The position numbers and the translations under genes are program-made. This document shows positions 17,348-25,319 of a stretch of 64,000 nt of DNA, in pieces. The stretch is from Phycisphaerae bacterium (GTDB lineage: Bacteria; Planctomycetota; Phycisphaerae; Phycisphaerales; SM1A02), in contig PKCS01000039.1 of the NCBI GenBank assembly GCA_002862305.1, positions 80,794 to 144,793 of the forward strand. The letters are read 5' to 3'. Below the pieces are notes generated by a model. It saw only the letters and a list, made by a program, of their open reading frames with translations. It did no database searches and had not been told where the DNA came from. The stretch's first letter is position 1; every line of letters starts with the position of its first letter.

Positions 17348-17725
17348 TCATCCCGTGACCAGCTCGAGCATCACCAGGCAGGCGACCAGTCCGAGGAAGA
17401 TCGTGAGCAGCCAGCGTTCCGTGAGCCGGGTCTCCAGGGCCGCCACCCAGGAGCGCTGGTCACCGGGGGGGCGCGCCCGCTCGCCCGGGGCGGAGGGCGG
17501 CTCGAGCAAGCCCTCCATTCGGGCGTAGCTCATCGGCTCCCGTTCCCGGAAGTCGCATCCGCACGCCCGGCAACGTCCCCGATCGGCTTCCCAGCGGCCA
17601 TCGACCCGGTCCGGGTCGGGCTGGTACACCGGCGAACCGCACGCCACGCACAGCGGCGCGACCAGTCTCCGAGGACCGTCGACGATGCGTTCCGTCCGTT
17701 CCATCTCCGACCTTCGGCCCGGCAT
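17348..17725 (-). CDS. Small zinc-ribbon protein with C-terminal membrane anchor
   Basis: A 125-aa protein. Two CxxC pairs (CVACGSPVYQ and CRACGCDF, about residues 26-58) form a likely zinc ribbon, and a single C-terminal membrane helix follows (WLLTIFLGLVACLVMLELV). A strong AGGAGG lies 10 bp before ATG 17725, one of the best ribosome sites in the window, which decides this start over the internal ATG at 17704. No family is recognised. It belongs to the same minus-strand block as the M20 peptidase. Confidence 0.7.
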   Translation of the reverse strand: MPGRRSEMERTERIVDGPRRLVAPLCVACGSPVYQPDPDRVDGRWEADRGRCRACGCDFREREPMSYARMEGLLEPPSAPGERARPPGDQRSWVAALETRLTERWLLTIFLGLVACLVMLELVTG

Positions 17726-17824
17726 CAGCCATCATCCTCCTGTCCCGAATCTACCCGGGGAGAAGGCAAAATCAACCATGTTTTCCGGGGTTCCGGGTGC
17801 GGGTGCGCGCCGGGGCGAGGGCCC

Positions 17825-19273
17825 TCAGCGCGGGCCCTCGGAGAAGGTGTCCTCGGACTCGAAACGCGCCTCGGGTCGTTCCTCGACCTGCACCGTCGAT
17901 CCCCCGAGGGTCCCCGGCAGCCAGATCACGGAAGGGGACTGCTTGTCGACGATGAACCGCATGGCCAGGAACAGGCGGGTCCCGATCGTCGCGATCCAGC
18001 TGAAGACGTAACCGAGCAGCAGGGCGATCAGCAGCTGCTCCCAGAAGCTCACCAGCGCGCCCGCCGCGGTGGCGGTTCCCGAGGTGGTGCTGGGCAGGTT
18101 GTCGAAGGTGAAGTCCAGGGCCGTGAAGGTCCCCGCACTGCGCATCGCCCCGCCGGAGACGATCCCGCCCCAGCTGGTCGCGGCCACGTCGAGGGCCAGC
18201 ACCACGATCACGTCGACCAGGGCCAGTCCGATCGCGAAGCACGCGAGCCCCGCGCCCAGCAGCAGCAGGAAGTGACCGGGTCGGGCCATCACCGAGCCCC
18301 AGCTGGACTGGATCGACTCACCGGCATCGCAGCGTTCGACGCCCACCGACCCGACCAGCATCGGCATCATCGCCCCGTACCCGACCAGCAGCACCGCGCT
18401 CACCAGGCTCAGCGCGATGGAGAGGCCGTAGATGATCCCGCCCAGCACGTCGAGCACCGGGAGGTTGAACGGGATGCCCACGATCGCCAGCAGTCCGCTG
18501 AGGATCGCCACCACCGCGAGCGGAAGCAGCACCGACTGCAGCAGCTTCTGGATGTTGGACCACGCGAACTCGAGCCCGTCCCACGCGGTCGGCTTGAGCC
18601 TCAGTCCGGTCTCCAGCGCATCGAGCCTCGCGATCGCCCCCCCGAACAGGGCGAAGCAGAACCCGATGAGCAGGGCGAGGAGGATCGCGACGAACGGATC
18701 CCCCGACCAGAGCAGGAGGGGGATCTGGTAGGCGAGTCGCGAGAGCGCCACCAGCGAGTCGCCGGGCCGCACCTCGATCACCCCCTCGACGAAGCGACCC
18801 AGTTCCAGCCCCGCTCCGCGCATGGTCGCCTCGAACGGCCCGCAGGGTTCGAGTTCCTCGAGCGCCCCGAGCTCGTCCAGGTACCGGGATTCCAGTTCCA
18901 GTCGTTCCTCGGGGTCCTCGAGTCCGCCCCGGCTCTCGAGGAAGTCCCGCCGCAGGGCCGTCCTGAGTTCGCCGATGGTGGGGGGGGCCGACGCCTCCTC
19001 GAATCCCAGTCTCCGGCCGGTGTCCTGCATCGCGGCCTGCAATCGCTGCTGGGCGTCCTCGGTGTGGGCGGCGTCGATGGTCCGCTGCCAGCTGCTGGTG
19101 CCCACGGCATCGAGCAGCGATCCTCCGATCGCGATGCACGCCACCGCCAGGACCCCGAGCAGCAGTCGGGGTGGCTGGAGCGCCGAGACCGCGGCTCCGG
19201 CCACCAGGACCAGCGCCTTGCTCAAGGCATGCTGGCCGGCCTGCTCGTGATTCGATTCTTCCGTGCTGGACAT
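17825..19273 (-). CDS. Multi-spanning membrane protein of unknown function
   Basis: A 482-aa integral membrane protein. After a polar N-terminus come about seven hydrophobic segments: LLLGVLAVACIAIGGSLL, PFVAILLALLIGFCFALFGG, LLPLAVVAILSGLLAIVGIP, IIYGLSIALSLVSAVLLVGY, FLLLLGAGLACFAIGLALVD, VIVVLALDVA and LLIALLLGYVFSWIATIGT. A Glu/Arg-rich soluble domain (about 60-165) lies between helices 1 and 2. The layout (GESIQSSW...ARPGHFLLLL) resembles planctomycete proteins annotated only as hypothetical. ATG 19273 begins MSSTEESNHEQ; longer in-frame starts lack support. Confidence 0.75.
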   Translation of the reverse strand: MSSTEESNHEQAGQHALSKALVLVAGAAVSALQPPRLLLGVLAVACIAIGGSLLDAVGTSSWQRTIDAAHTEDAQQRLQAAMQDTGRRLGFEEASAPPTIGELRTALRRDFLESRGGLEDPEERLELESRYLDELGALEELEPCGPFEATMRGAGLELGRFVEGVIEVRPGDSLVALSRLAYQIPLLLWSGDPFVAILLALLIGFCFALFGGAIARLDALETGLRLKPTAWDGLEFAWSNIQKLLQSVLLPLAVVAILSGLLAIVGIPFNLPVLDVLGGIIYGLSIALSLVSAVLLVGYGAMMPMLVGSVGVERCDAGESIQSSWGSVMARPGHFLLLLGAGLACFAIGLALVDVIVVLALDVAATSWGGIVSGGAMRSAGTFTALDFTFDNLPSTTSGTATAAGALVSFWEQLLIALLLGYVFSWIATIGTRLFLAMRFIVDKQSPSVIWLPGTLGGSTVQVEERPEARFESEDTFSEGPR

Positions 19274-19390
19274 GGTCGGGCCCCTCGTGGGTGGATGCAC
19301 GCATGGTACAGACTCGGGGTGCCCGGACTCCAGAGAAAGCACCCGAACCACCCCTTGACCCCCGGCTGGCGGCTCGTCAGGCTCTTTCCG

Positions 19391-20032
19391 ATGCACGCCC
19401 ACGTCCCCGATCGAGCTGAAGCCCGGGATCGCCTCGCCCGGCAGGCCGCTCGCGAGCTTGCCTCCACCCCCGGACTCGACCAGGCCTCCGCGATCGCCAG
19501 GGCGCGCCGGCACCCGGCACTCGCCGACGCGCCGTCGCCTACCCGGTCGCAGGTGTCCCGGCACCTCGAGGCCCTGCAGCTCCAGGCCCTCGGGGAGGCG
19601 GGGTTCAGGCGAGCGCGCTCATCGGAGCTGCGGGGGATCGTCGAGGTCCTGGACCTGGTCGAGCTGCTGCTGTCGCCGGACCGGATCCAGCTCGCGGGTC
19701 GCATCGCCGGCCCGCATCCGCTCGGGGGCGTCGACGTCCACGCACGGCTGGTGGGGGGGCGCCCGGTCGAGTCCTGCGCGAGCGAGCTCGAGGACGCGGG
19801 GCTCGAGGAGCTCCGATTCACCACGGCCCGGACCCGGCACGGTTTCCTGCCGAAGGCCAGCTTCACCGGCGATGGTCGCCGGTACCACCTGGTCTCCTGC
19901 CCGGGGGCCCTCGTCCTGGACCCGCCCACGGATCTCTTCACCGGCGAGCCGATCCGGGTCCTCGAGCTGTCGGAGCTTCGCCGGTCGGCCGGCGTCGACG
20001 ACGACCCGGAGGTCAGCCCAGGCCGCCCTTGA
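19391..20032 (+). CDS. Hypothetical cytoplasmic protein
   Basis: A 213-aa protein from ATG 19391, divergent from the membrane protein across a 117-bp gap and ending 20 bp inside the 3' end of rpsA on the opposite strand. The N-terminal 100 residues are helical and charged (QVSRHLEALQLQALGEAGF), followed by an alpha/beta part with IVEVLDLVELLLSPDRIQLA, ASFTGDGRRYHLVSCPGALV and LFTGEPIRVLELSELR. The mix looks like a real folded protein, but I do not recognise a family. There is no signal peptide or membrane segment. Confidence 0.65.
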   Translation: MHAHVPDRAEARDRLARQAARELASTPGLDQASAIARARRHPALADAPSPTRSQVSRHLEALQLQALGEAGFRRARSSELRGIVEVLDLVELLLSPDRIQLAGRIAGPHPLGGVDVHARLVGGRPVESCASELEDAGLEELRFTTARTRHGFLPKASFTGDGRRYHLVSCPGALVLDPPTDLFTGEPIRVLELSELRRSAGVDDDPEVSPGRP

Positions 20033-21458
20033 GGCCGCTCGAGGAGAAGCGGGCCTTGAGCTTCCGCATCGCCGGATCCTCCTCGCGGGCCTGCTGCGGT
20101 TCGCGCGCGTCCCGACGCCCGCGCTTCCCACCGCCGTCGGCGTCCGCGCGCCTGGGAGGCTCGGTGAGGGCCTTGATCGAGAGGCTCAGGCGGTTGCGCT
20201 GGCCGTCCACGCTGAGCACCTTGACCCGGATGACCTCGTTCTTCTTGAGGACCTGCTGGACGTTCTGGACCCGTTCGTGGGCGAGCTGGGAGATGTGGAC
20301 CAGCCCTTCGACGCCCGGGGCGACCTCCACGAAGGCGCCGAAGTCGGTGAGCTTCTTCACGGTGCCGGTGAGCTCCGCGCCCTCCTCGATCTTCTCCATC
20401 TCCGCGACCGCGGGGTTGGTCACGACCTGCTTGCGCCCGAGCCCGATCTTGGTCTCCTTGCCGCTGTCGTCGATCTTGAGGACCTGGACCTCGACCTCGT
20501 CCCCGACCTTGAGCACTTCCGAGGGATCCTTGATCCGTTCGTGGGCGATGTCCGAGACGTGGATGAGCCCGTCGATCCCCCCGAGATCCGCGAACGCCCC
20601 GTAGGGCTGGATGGAGGTCACGGTGGCCTTGCGGACCTGGCCCTCGGCCAGTTCCGCGAGCAGGTGCTTCCGCTGTTCCGCCCGTTCCGAGGCGACCACC
20701 GCCTTGCGACTCAGCACCAGGCGGTTCTTGTTCTTCTTGAGCTCGATCACCTTGCAGTTCATCTTCTCGCCGATGAACACCGAGATGTCCGGGACGTGCC
20801 GGGTGTCGACCTGGCCGGAGGGCATGAACCCCCGGTGGTTGTTGACCTCCATCTCGAGCCCGCCTCGATTCACCCCCACGCAGCGGGCCTCGATGATCTG
20901 CCCCTGCTCCAGCGTGCCCCAGTCCGCCTTGTGCACCGCACCCGGCAGGGAGACGATCAGGAGACCCTCGAAGGGATCGAAGCGATCCACCACGAACTCG
21001 TGGGTGCTTCCGACCTCGGGGGGGGCTCCCTTGAGTTCCTCGAACTGGGCCGCGGGGCAGAGCCCCTGCGACTTCGGTCCGAACTCGATCATCGCGTTCT
21101 TGTCGTGGATCGCCACGATGGTCCCGCTCCTCGTCCGACGTCCGTCACTGGACATCTGCACGGTCTGCGCCGGCTGCAGCTGGTCGTCCATCAGCTCGTC
21201 GATGCTGGCGTCCCCGAGGGCCGCGGCGATCTCCGCCTCCAGGTCGTCCTCGAGCCGCGTCGCCCCGCCGTCATTCGGCACGGGGGCCGGCGCGGGGGCC
21301 GGCGCGGGGGCGGGCTCCGCCCCGGGAGGCGAGGCGACCGCTTCGCCCGGCGTGGCGGGAGTGGGGGGAGGGAATTCCACGACCTCATCCTCCGGGGGCT
21401 TCCCGGCCGGGTCCTGGTGCTCGTTCGTGGATGGGGTCTCTGGTGAGTGGTCGGTCAT
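20013..21458 (-). CDS. rpsA: Ribosomal protein S1-like (four S1 domains)
   Basis: A 481-aa RNA-binding protein with four S1 domains: about 105-180 (SGTIVAIHDKNAMIEFG), 188-262 (EARCVGVNRGGLEMEV), 275-350 (ATVTSIQPYGAFADLGGIDG) and 365-440 (GTVKKLTDFGAFVEVAPGVE). Canonical E. coli S1 has six domains; shorter forms occur in many phyla. The acidic, Pro/Ala-rich N-terminal extension (residues 1-70, with a PAPAPAPAPAP run) and the basic C-terminal tail (KRGRRDAREPQQA) are unusual. It probably helps mRNA bind to the 30S subunit, which would fit the weak Shine-Dalgarno signals here. Confidence 0.88.
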   Translation of the reverse strand: MTDHSPETPSTNEHQDPAGKPPEDEVVEFPPPTPATPGEAVASPPGAEPAPAPAPAPAPVPNDGGATRLEDDLEAEIAAALGDASIDELMDDQLQPAQTVQMSSDGRRTRSGTIVAIHDKNAMIEFGPKSQGLCPAAQFEELKGAPPEVGSTHEFVVDRFDPFEGLLIVSLPGAVHKADWGTLEQGQIIEARCVGVNRGGLEMEVNNHRGFMPSGQVDTRHVPDISVFIGEKMNCKVIELKKNKNRLVLSRKAVVASERAEQRKHLLAELAEGQVRKATVTSIQPYGAFADLGGIDGLIHVSDIAHERIKDPSEVLKVGDEVEVQVLKIDDSGKETKIGLGRKQVVTNPAVAEMEKIEEGAELTGTVKKLTDFGAFVEVAPGVEGLVHISQLAHERVQNVQQVLKKNEVIRVKVLSVDGQRNRLSLSIKALTEPPRRADADGGGKRGRRDAREPQQAREEDPAMRKLKARFSSSGLKGGLG

Positions 21459-21708
21459 TGCTGCTCGCGCTTCTCGCGGGGATTCTCTCTTATCCGTCCG
21501 GAAGTCGCTCCCCGGCCGCCTGACAGTCTAACAGGAGGAAATCGGGAACCTCCAAGGATTCTGTCGCGGATTCCTCCCTGATCAAGCCGGAGGTCCGCTT
21601 TACGGCGGAAACACCCGCCCCCATCGATTGATATATGATCCGTAATCCGAGCTGTGCCTTGAGTAAGGCGCCTCACCCACAATTCCGCAGCTACCGAGAT
21701 TATCACGT

Positions 21709-23844
21709 ATGGCAAACGCAAAGAGTGCTTGGGGAGTGGAGATTGGTTCATTCGGCATCAAGGCCGTGCGCCTCGAGCGCAAGGGCTCCGGTGTCAAGGT
21801 GACGGACTTCGCGGTGATCCCCCACAGCTCGGTGCTCTCGGCCCCCGACGTCGACGCCGACGAAGTGGTGCGCATCAGTCTCGGGCAGTTCGTGAGCCAG
21901 AAGATCGTGGACAAGCAGCGGGTCGCGATCTCCATCCCCGGCAACGTCGCCTTCAGCGCCTTCACCCGGCTGCCTCCCCACGAGGCGAAGCAGACCCCCA
22001 ACCTCGTCCGGTTCGAGGCGGAGCAGCAGATCCCCTTCCCGATCAACGAGGTGGAGTGGGACTACAAGACCTTCCAGAGCGAGGACTCGCCCGAGGTCGA
22101 GGTGGGCATCTTCGCCCTGCAGCGCAGCGTGCTCGATGATCGCCTCGGGCTCTATTCCGAACTCGGGATCGAACCCGACCTGGTGACCGTGAGTCCCCTC
22201 GCGCTCTTCAACGCGATCAGCTACGACCTCGACCTGCAGGGCAGCTCGAAGCCGGTGGTCATCCTCGACATCGCCACCCGCCACAGCGACCTGATCGTCG
22301 CCGAGGGTGGTCGATGCTGGTTCCGCAGGCTCCCGGTCGGCGGGCACAACTTCACCATGGCGATCTCCGAGGCCTTCAAGATCTCCTACGCCAAGGCCGA
22401 GGTGCTCAAGCAGGAGGGCGCGACCGGGAAGTACGCCAAGCAGGTCATGCAGGCGATGCGGCCGGTCTTCACCGAACTGCTCGACAGCGTCCAGCGCTCG
22501 CTCGAGTACTACAAGACCGCCGCGAGCCTCGACACCGTGATCGGGGTCGGCTCGACCTTCCGGATCCCGGGGCTGCGCCGCTTCCTCGGCACCCAGCTCC
22601 AGAAGGACGTCGTCCGGCTCGACGAGCCCCGGAAGATCCGGGTCGAGGGCCCCGAAGCGGCCTCCTTCGCCACCAACACCGTCAACCTCTGGACCGCCTA
22701 CGGGCTCGCGCTGCAGGAGGTCGGGGGCGGCGAGATCAACGTCAACCTCGCTCCCGCCGAGGTCCTCCGCCAGCAGATGTGGTCCGCCAAGAAGGGCTGG
22801 TTCGTCGCCGCGGCGGTGGTCGCCCTGCTCGCGGGCGGCGCGATGTTCCTGCGGCCGTTCCTGGACTCCACGGGGCTTCGCAACGGCAAGGAAGCGGCGC
22901 TGCAGGAGGTCCGCAACGTCGAGAGCAGCCAGCGGCGCTTCAAGTCCGAGCTCGACGAGATCATGTCCCTCGCCACCGGGGGGAACCTCGGGCAGTCGCT
23001 GACCCAGCTGGACGACTATCGCCGGGTGTGGCCGGGGATCGTCCGGGACGTGACCCGGGCGGTGGCCAACGGCACCGACCCCAGGTTCCTGGAGATGACC
23101 CCCGAGCAGATCGCGGGCACCGACGGCGCGACCCGGAAGCTGACCCTCCTCGAGGGGCTCTCGGGGGTCTACAGCGTGCAGGGCTCCGGGAACGGGGCCA
23201 AGCGATACATCGACCTCGAGGTCGACCTCGCGTACAGCAACACCGCGACCGACTTCCTGAACACCACGGTGTGCGACTGGCTGCGGACCCGCGCCGGCCA
23301 GCCCTCGTCCGAATACCGCATCATCCCCGAATCGATCTCCTACAACCCGACCCGGATCGCCGCGGTCAAGGTGACCGAGAAGGGAATGGTCGCCGACGCC
23401 GGCTCCGGCCGTTCGTCGAGCCCCTCCCGGGACCGCGGACGCAGCGGATCCGCGGCGTCCCCGCCACCGGGTTCCGGCGGGTCCGGCGGCGGCTCCGGCG
23501 GCGGCTCCGGCGGCGTCTCCATCGGGGGATCCGGCGGGGGGGCGCGGACCGTCGGCAACAGCGGCGTCACCTTCGACGCGCCTTCCGGGCCCGCACTCTT
23601 CGGGGGCGGGAACGAGGGGCCGATCACCGCTGGCGACGACATCGACGACGACGGTGGGTCCCGCGGCGCACGGGGCGGCAGAGCCAGCACCATCAACAAG
23701 GAACTCGGGGAACTCGACAGCATCGCGCCCATCCCGACGAAACCGCTGCTCTACGAGCTGGGTTCGACCTACTACAAGGGGGTGGTGACCTTCCGAGTCG
23801 AGTTGCTCGCACCCGATGCTGACCAAGCGGGAGGCAGGAGCTGA
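21709..23844 (+). CDS. pilM: Type IV pilus assembly protein PilM fused to PilN-like region
   Basis: A 711-aa protein. Residues 1-350 are the PilM actin-like ATPase: WGVEIGSFGIKAVRLER (phosphate 1), RVAISIPGNVAF, FEAEQQIPFPINEVEWDY (a PilM hallmark), VVILDIATRHSDLIVAEGG and VIGVGSTFRIPGLRRFLGTQ. Before the membrane helix at about 364-384 (FVAAAVVALLAGGAMFL) comes INVNLAPAEVLRQQM, which resembles the PilM-binding N-terminal motif of PilN, so PilM and PilN appear fused. A Gly/Ser linker (about 585-625) precedes the last 90 residues. It would be an inner-membrane platform component of a type IV pilus or secretion machine. It is followed after 2 bp by a PilO-like gene. Confidence 0.88.
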   Translation: MANAKSAWGVEIGSFGIKAVRLERKGSGVKVTDFAVIPHSSVLSAPDVDADEVVRISLGQFVSQKIVDKQRVAISIPGNVAFSAFTRLPPHEAKQTPNLVRFEAEQQIPFPINEVEWDYKTFQSEDSPEVEVGIFALQRSVLDDRLGLYSELGIEPDLVTVSPLALFNAISYDLDLQGSSKPVVILDIATRHSDLIVAEGGRCWFRRLPVGGHNFTMAISEAFKISYAKAEVLKQEGATGKYAKQVMQAMRPVFTELLDSVQRSLEYYKTAASLDTVIGVGSTFRIPGLRRFLGTQLQKDVVRLDEPRKIRVEGPEAASFATNTVNLWTAYGLALQEVGGGEINVNLAPAEVLRQQMWSAKKGWFVAAAVVALLAGGAMFLRPFLDSTGLRNGKEAALQEVRNVESSQRRFKSELDEIMSLATGGNLGQSLTQLDDYRRVWPGIVRDVTRAVANGTDPRFLEMTPEQIAGTDGATRKLTLLEGLSGVYSVQGSGNGAKRYIDLEVDLAYSNTATDFLNTTVCDWLRTRAGQPSSEYRIIPESISYNPTRIAAVKVTEKGMVADAGSGRSSSPSRDRGRSGSAASPPPGSGGSGGGSGGGSGGVSIGGSGGGARTVGNSGVTFDAPSGPALFGGGNEGPITAGDDIDDDGGSRGARGGRASTINKELGELDSIAPIPTKPLLYELGSTYYKGVVTFRVELLAPDADQAGGRS

Positions 23845-23846
23845 AC

Positions 23847-25268
23847 ATGGACCTCAACGTCGAACAGATCAAGCCCGTCGTCAAGTGGATCAAGGGGCAC
23901 CTGCTGATCGCCCTGATGTCGATCCTGATCGTCGCCTTCCTGGCGTGCGGCTGGTACTTCTCGACCGGCATGGCCGCCGAGCTGAAGGACGAGATCGCGG
24001 ACCGCAAGAAGAACTTCCAGAAGATCGAGCAGGCCGGCAAGAGCCGGGTCTCCCTGCCGATGACCGATGGACAGTTCGAGGCGACCGGGGTGCTGAACAA
24101 GCAGCTGCTGGACAGCATGCGGTCGCTGACCGAGACGATGAAGGTCGACCTCGACTCGGCCCGGGAGCAGAGCCTGCGCCACAACGGGGATCCCTTCCCC
24201 GACCAGTCGCCGCACCCCGCCTACGCCGATCGCCAGTCGGGGGCCGCCCCGGGCTCCAAGCGACTCCTCGTCGACGAGTCCATGTTCCCGAACCCCGCCC
24301 CGAACGAGCTCGAGGACCTGCCCAACAAGGTGCACACCGCGCTCATGAAGGCCTACGCGGGAATGCTCGAGGATGCCCGGGCGGGGAGTCCGCCCGCACC
24401 GTCCGAACTCTCCGACGTGCTGCTTCGGGAGCAGTCGCGCTTCGTCCAGCTCGACAAGCGCAAGGCCTCGAGGGGGGACCTGACCGAGGAGGAGGTCGCC
24501 GAACTCACCTCCAAGCTCTCCCAGACCCGCCTGCAGATCTACAACCAGGCGGCCTCCGACCTGAGCTTCTACGCCGACGCCTCGGCCTTCCTGCTCCCCG
24601 ACAGTCCCTTCGCCACCAAGACCCAGCACTCGCTGGCCCAGCTCTACGACTGGCACTGGGACTGGTGGATCGCCGAGGACATCATCGCCGCGATCGTCAA
24701 CGCGAACAGCGACCCCGAATCCGGCAAGCCGCTCCCGGTGGTTCAAGCTCCCGTGAAGCGGCTGCTCGAGGTCACCACCCTCGACTCGGCCCTCGCCTCC
24801 ATCACCCGAAACACCTCGGCCGGCAACCAGGGCGGGCGTTCGGCCGGTCGGGGACGGGGCAATCGTTCCCAGGACGCGCCGGCCGCCGGAGGACCGCTCC
24901 CGGAGCCGGACGTCGGGATGGAGGGGGCGATCAAGACCGACTTCTCCCGATCCATCACCGGTCGCTCCAACAGCGACCTCTTCGACGTGCGGGCGGTCGA
25001 GGTCGTGCTCGTCGTCGAGACCGCCGCGCTCCCGCGGCTGGTCAACGCCCTCGCGCAGGAGAACTTCATCACCATCACCAACCTCTCGCTCCAGCCCGCC
25101 GACCCGTTCGCCGCGGCCGCCCGCGGCTTCATCTACGGCTCGAGCCCGGTGTCCCTGGTCAAGCTCGAGCTCGAGACGGTCTGGTTCCGGAAGTGGACCG
25201 CCGCCTGGATGCCGATGCAGGTCCGCGACGCACTCGGCATCAAGTCCTCGGCCCGCGGCTCCGGCTGA
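23847..25268 (+). CDS. PilO-like inner-membrane protein
   Basis: A 473-aa protein with one N-terminal membrane helix (LLIALMSILIVAFLACGWYF, about 20-40), then a charged coiled-coil region (ELKDEIADRKKNFQKIEQAG) and a long variable middle part. The final 110 residues (VRAVEVVLVVETAALPRLVN, NFITITNLSLQPA) have the ferredoxin-like pattern of PilO/GspM proteins. Position right after the PilM-PilN fusion (GGAG ribosome site between them) supports a PilO role, bracing the alignment complex. It is more than twice the usual PilO length. The Ala/Gly/Arg-rich linker near residues 325-350 is probably disordered. Confidence 0.68.
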   Translation: MDLNVEQIKPVVKWIKGHLLIALMSILIVAFLACGWYFSTGMAAELKDEIADRKKNFQKIEQAGKSRVSLPMTDGQFEATGVLNKQLLDSMRSLTETMKVDLDSAREQSLRHNGDPFPDQSPHPAYADRQSGAAPGSKRLLVDESMFPNPAPNELEDLPNKVHTALMKAYAGMLEDARAGSPPAPSELSDVLLREQSRFVQLDKRKASRGDLTEEEVAELTSKLSQTRLQIYNQAASDLSFYADASAFLLPDSPFATKTQHSLAQLYDWHWDWWIAEDIIAAIVNANSDPESGKPLPVVQAPVKRLLEVTTLDSALASITRNTSAGNQGGRSAGRGRGNRSQDAPAAGGPLPEPDVGMEGAIKTDFSRSITGRSNSDLFDVRAVEVVLVVETAALPRLVNALAQENFITITNLSLQPADPFAAAARGFIYGSSPVSLVKLELETVWFRKWTAAWMPMQVRDALGIKSSARGSG

Positions 25269-25319
25269 TTCCGCTCGCCACCACCCGACGCACCCCTCCA
25301 CCAACAGGATTCACTGCAC

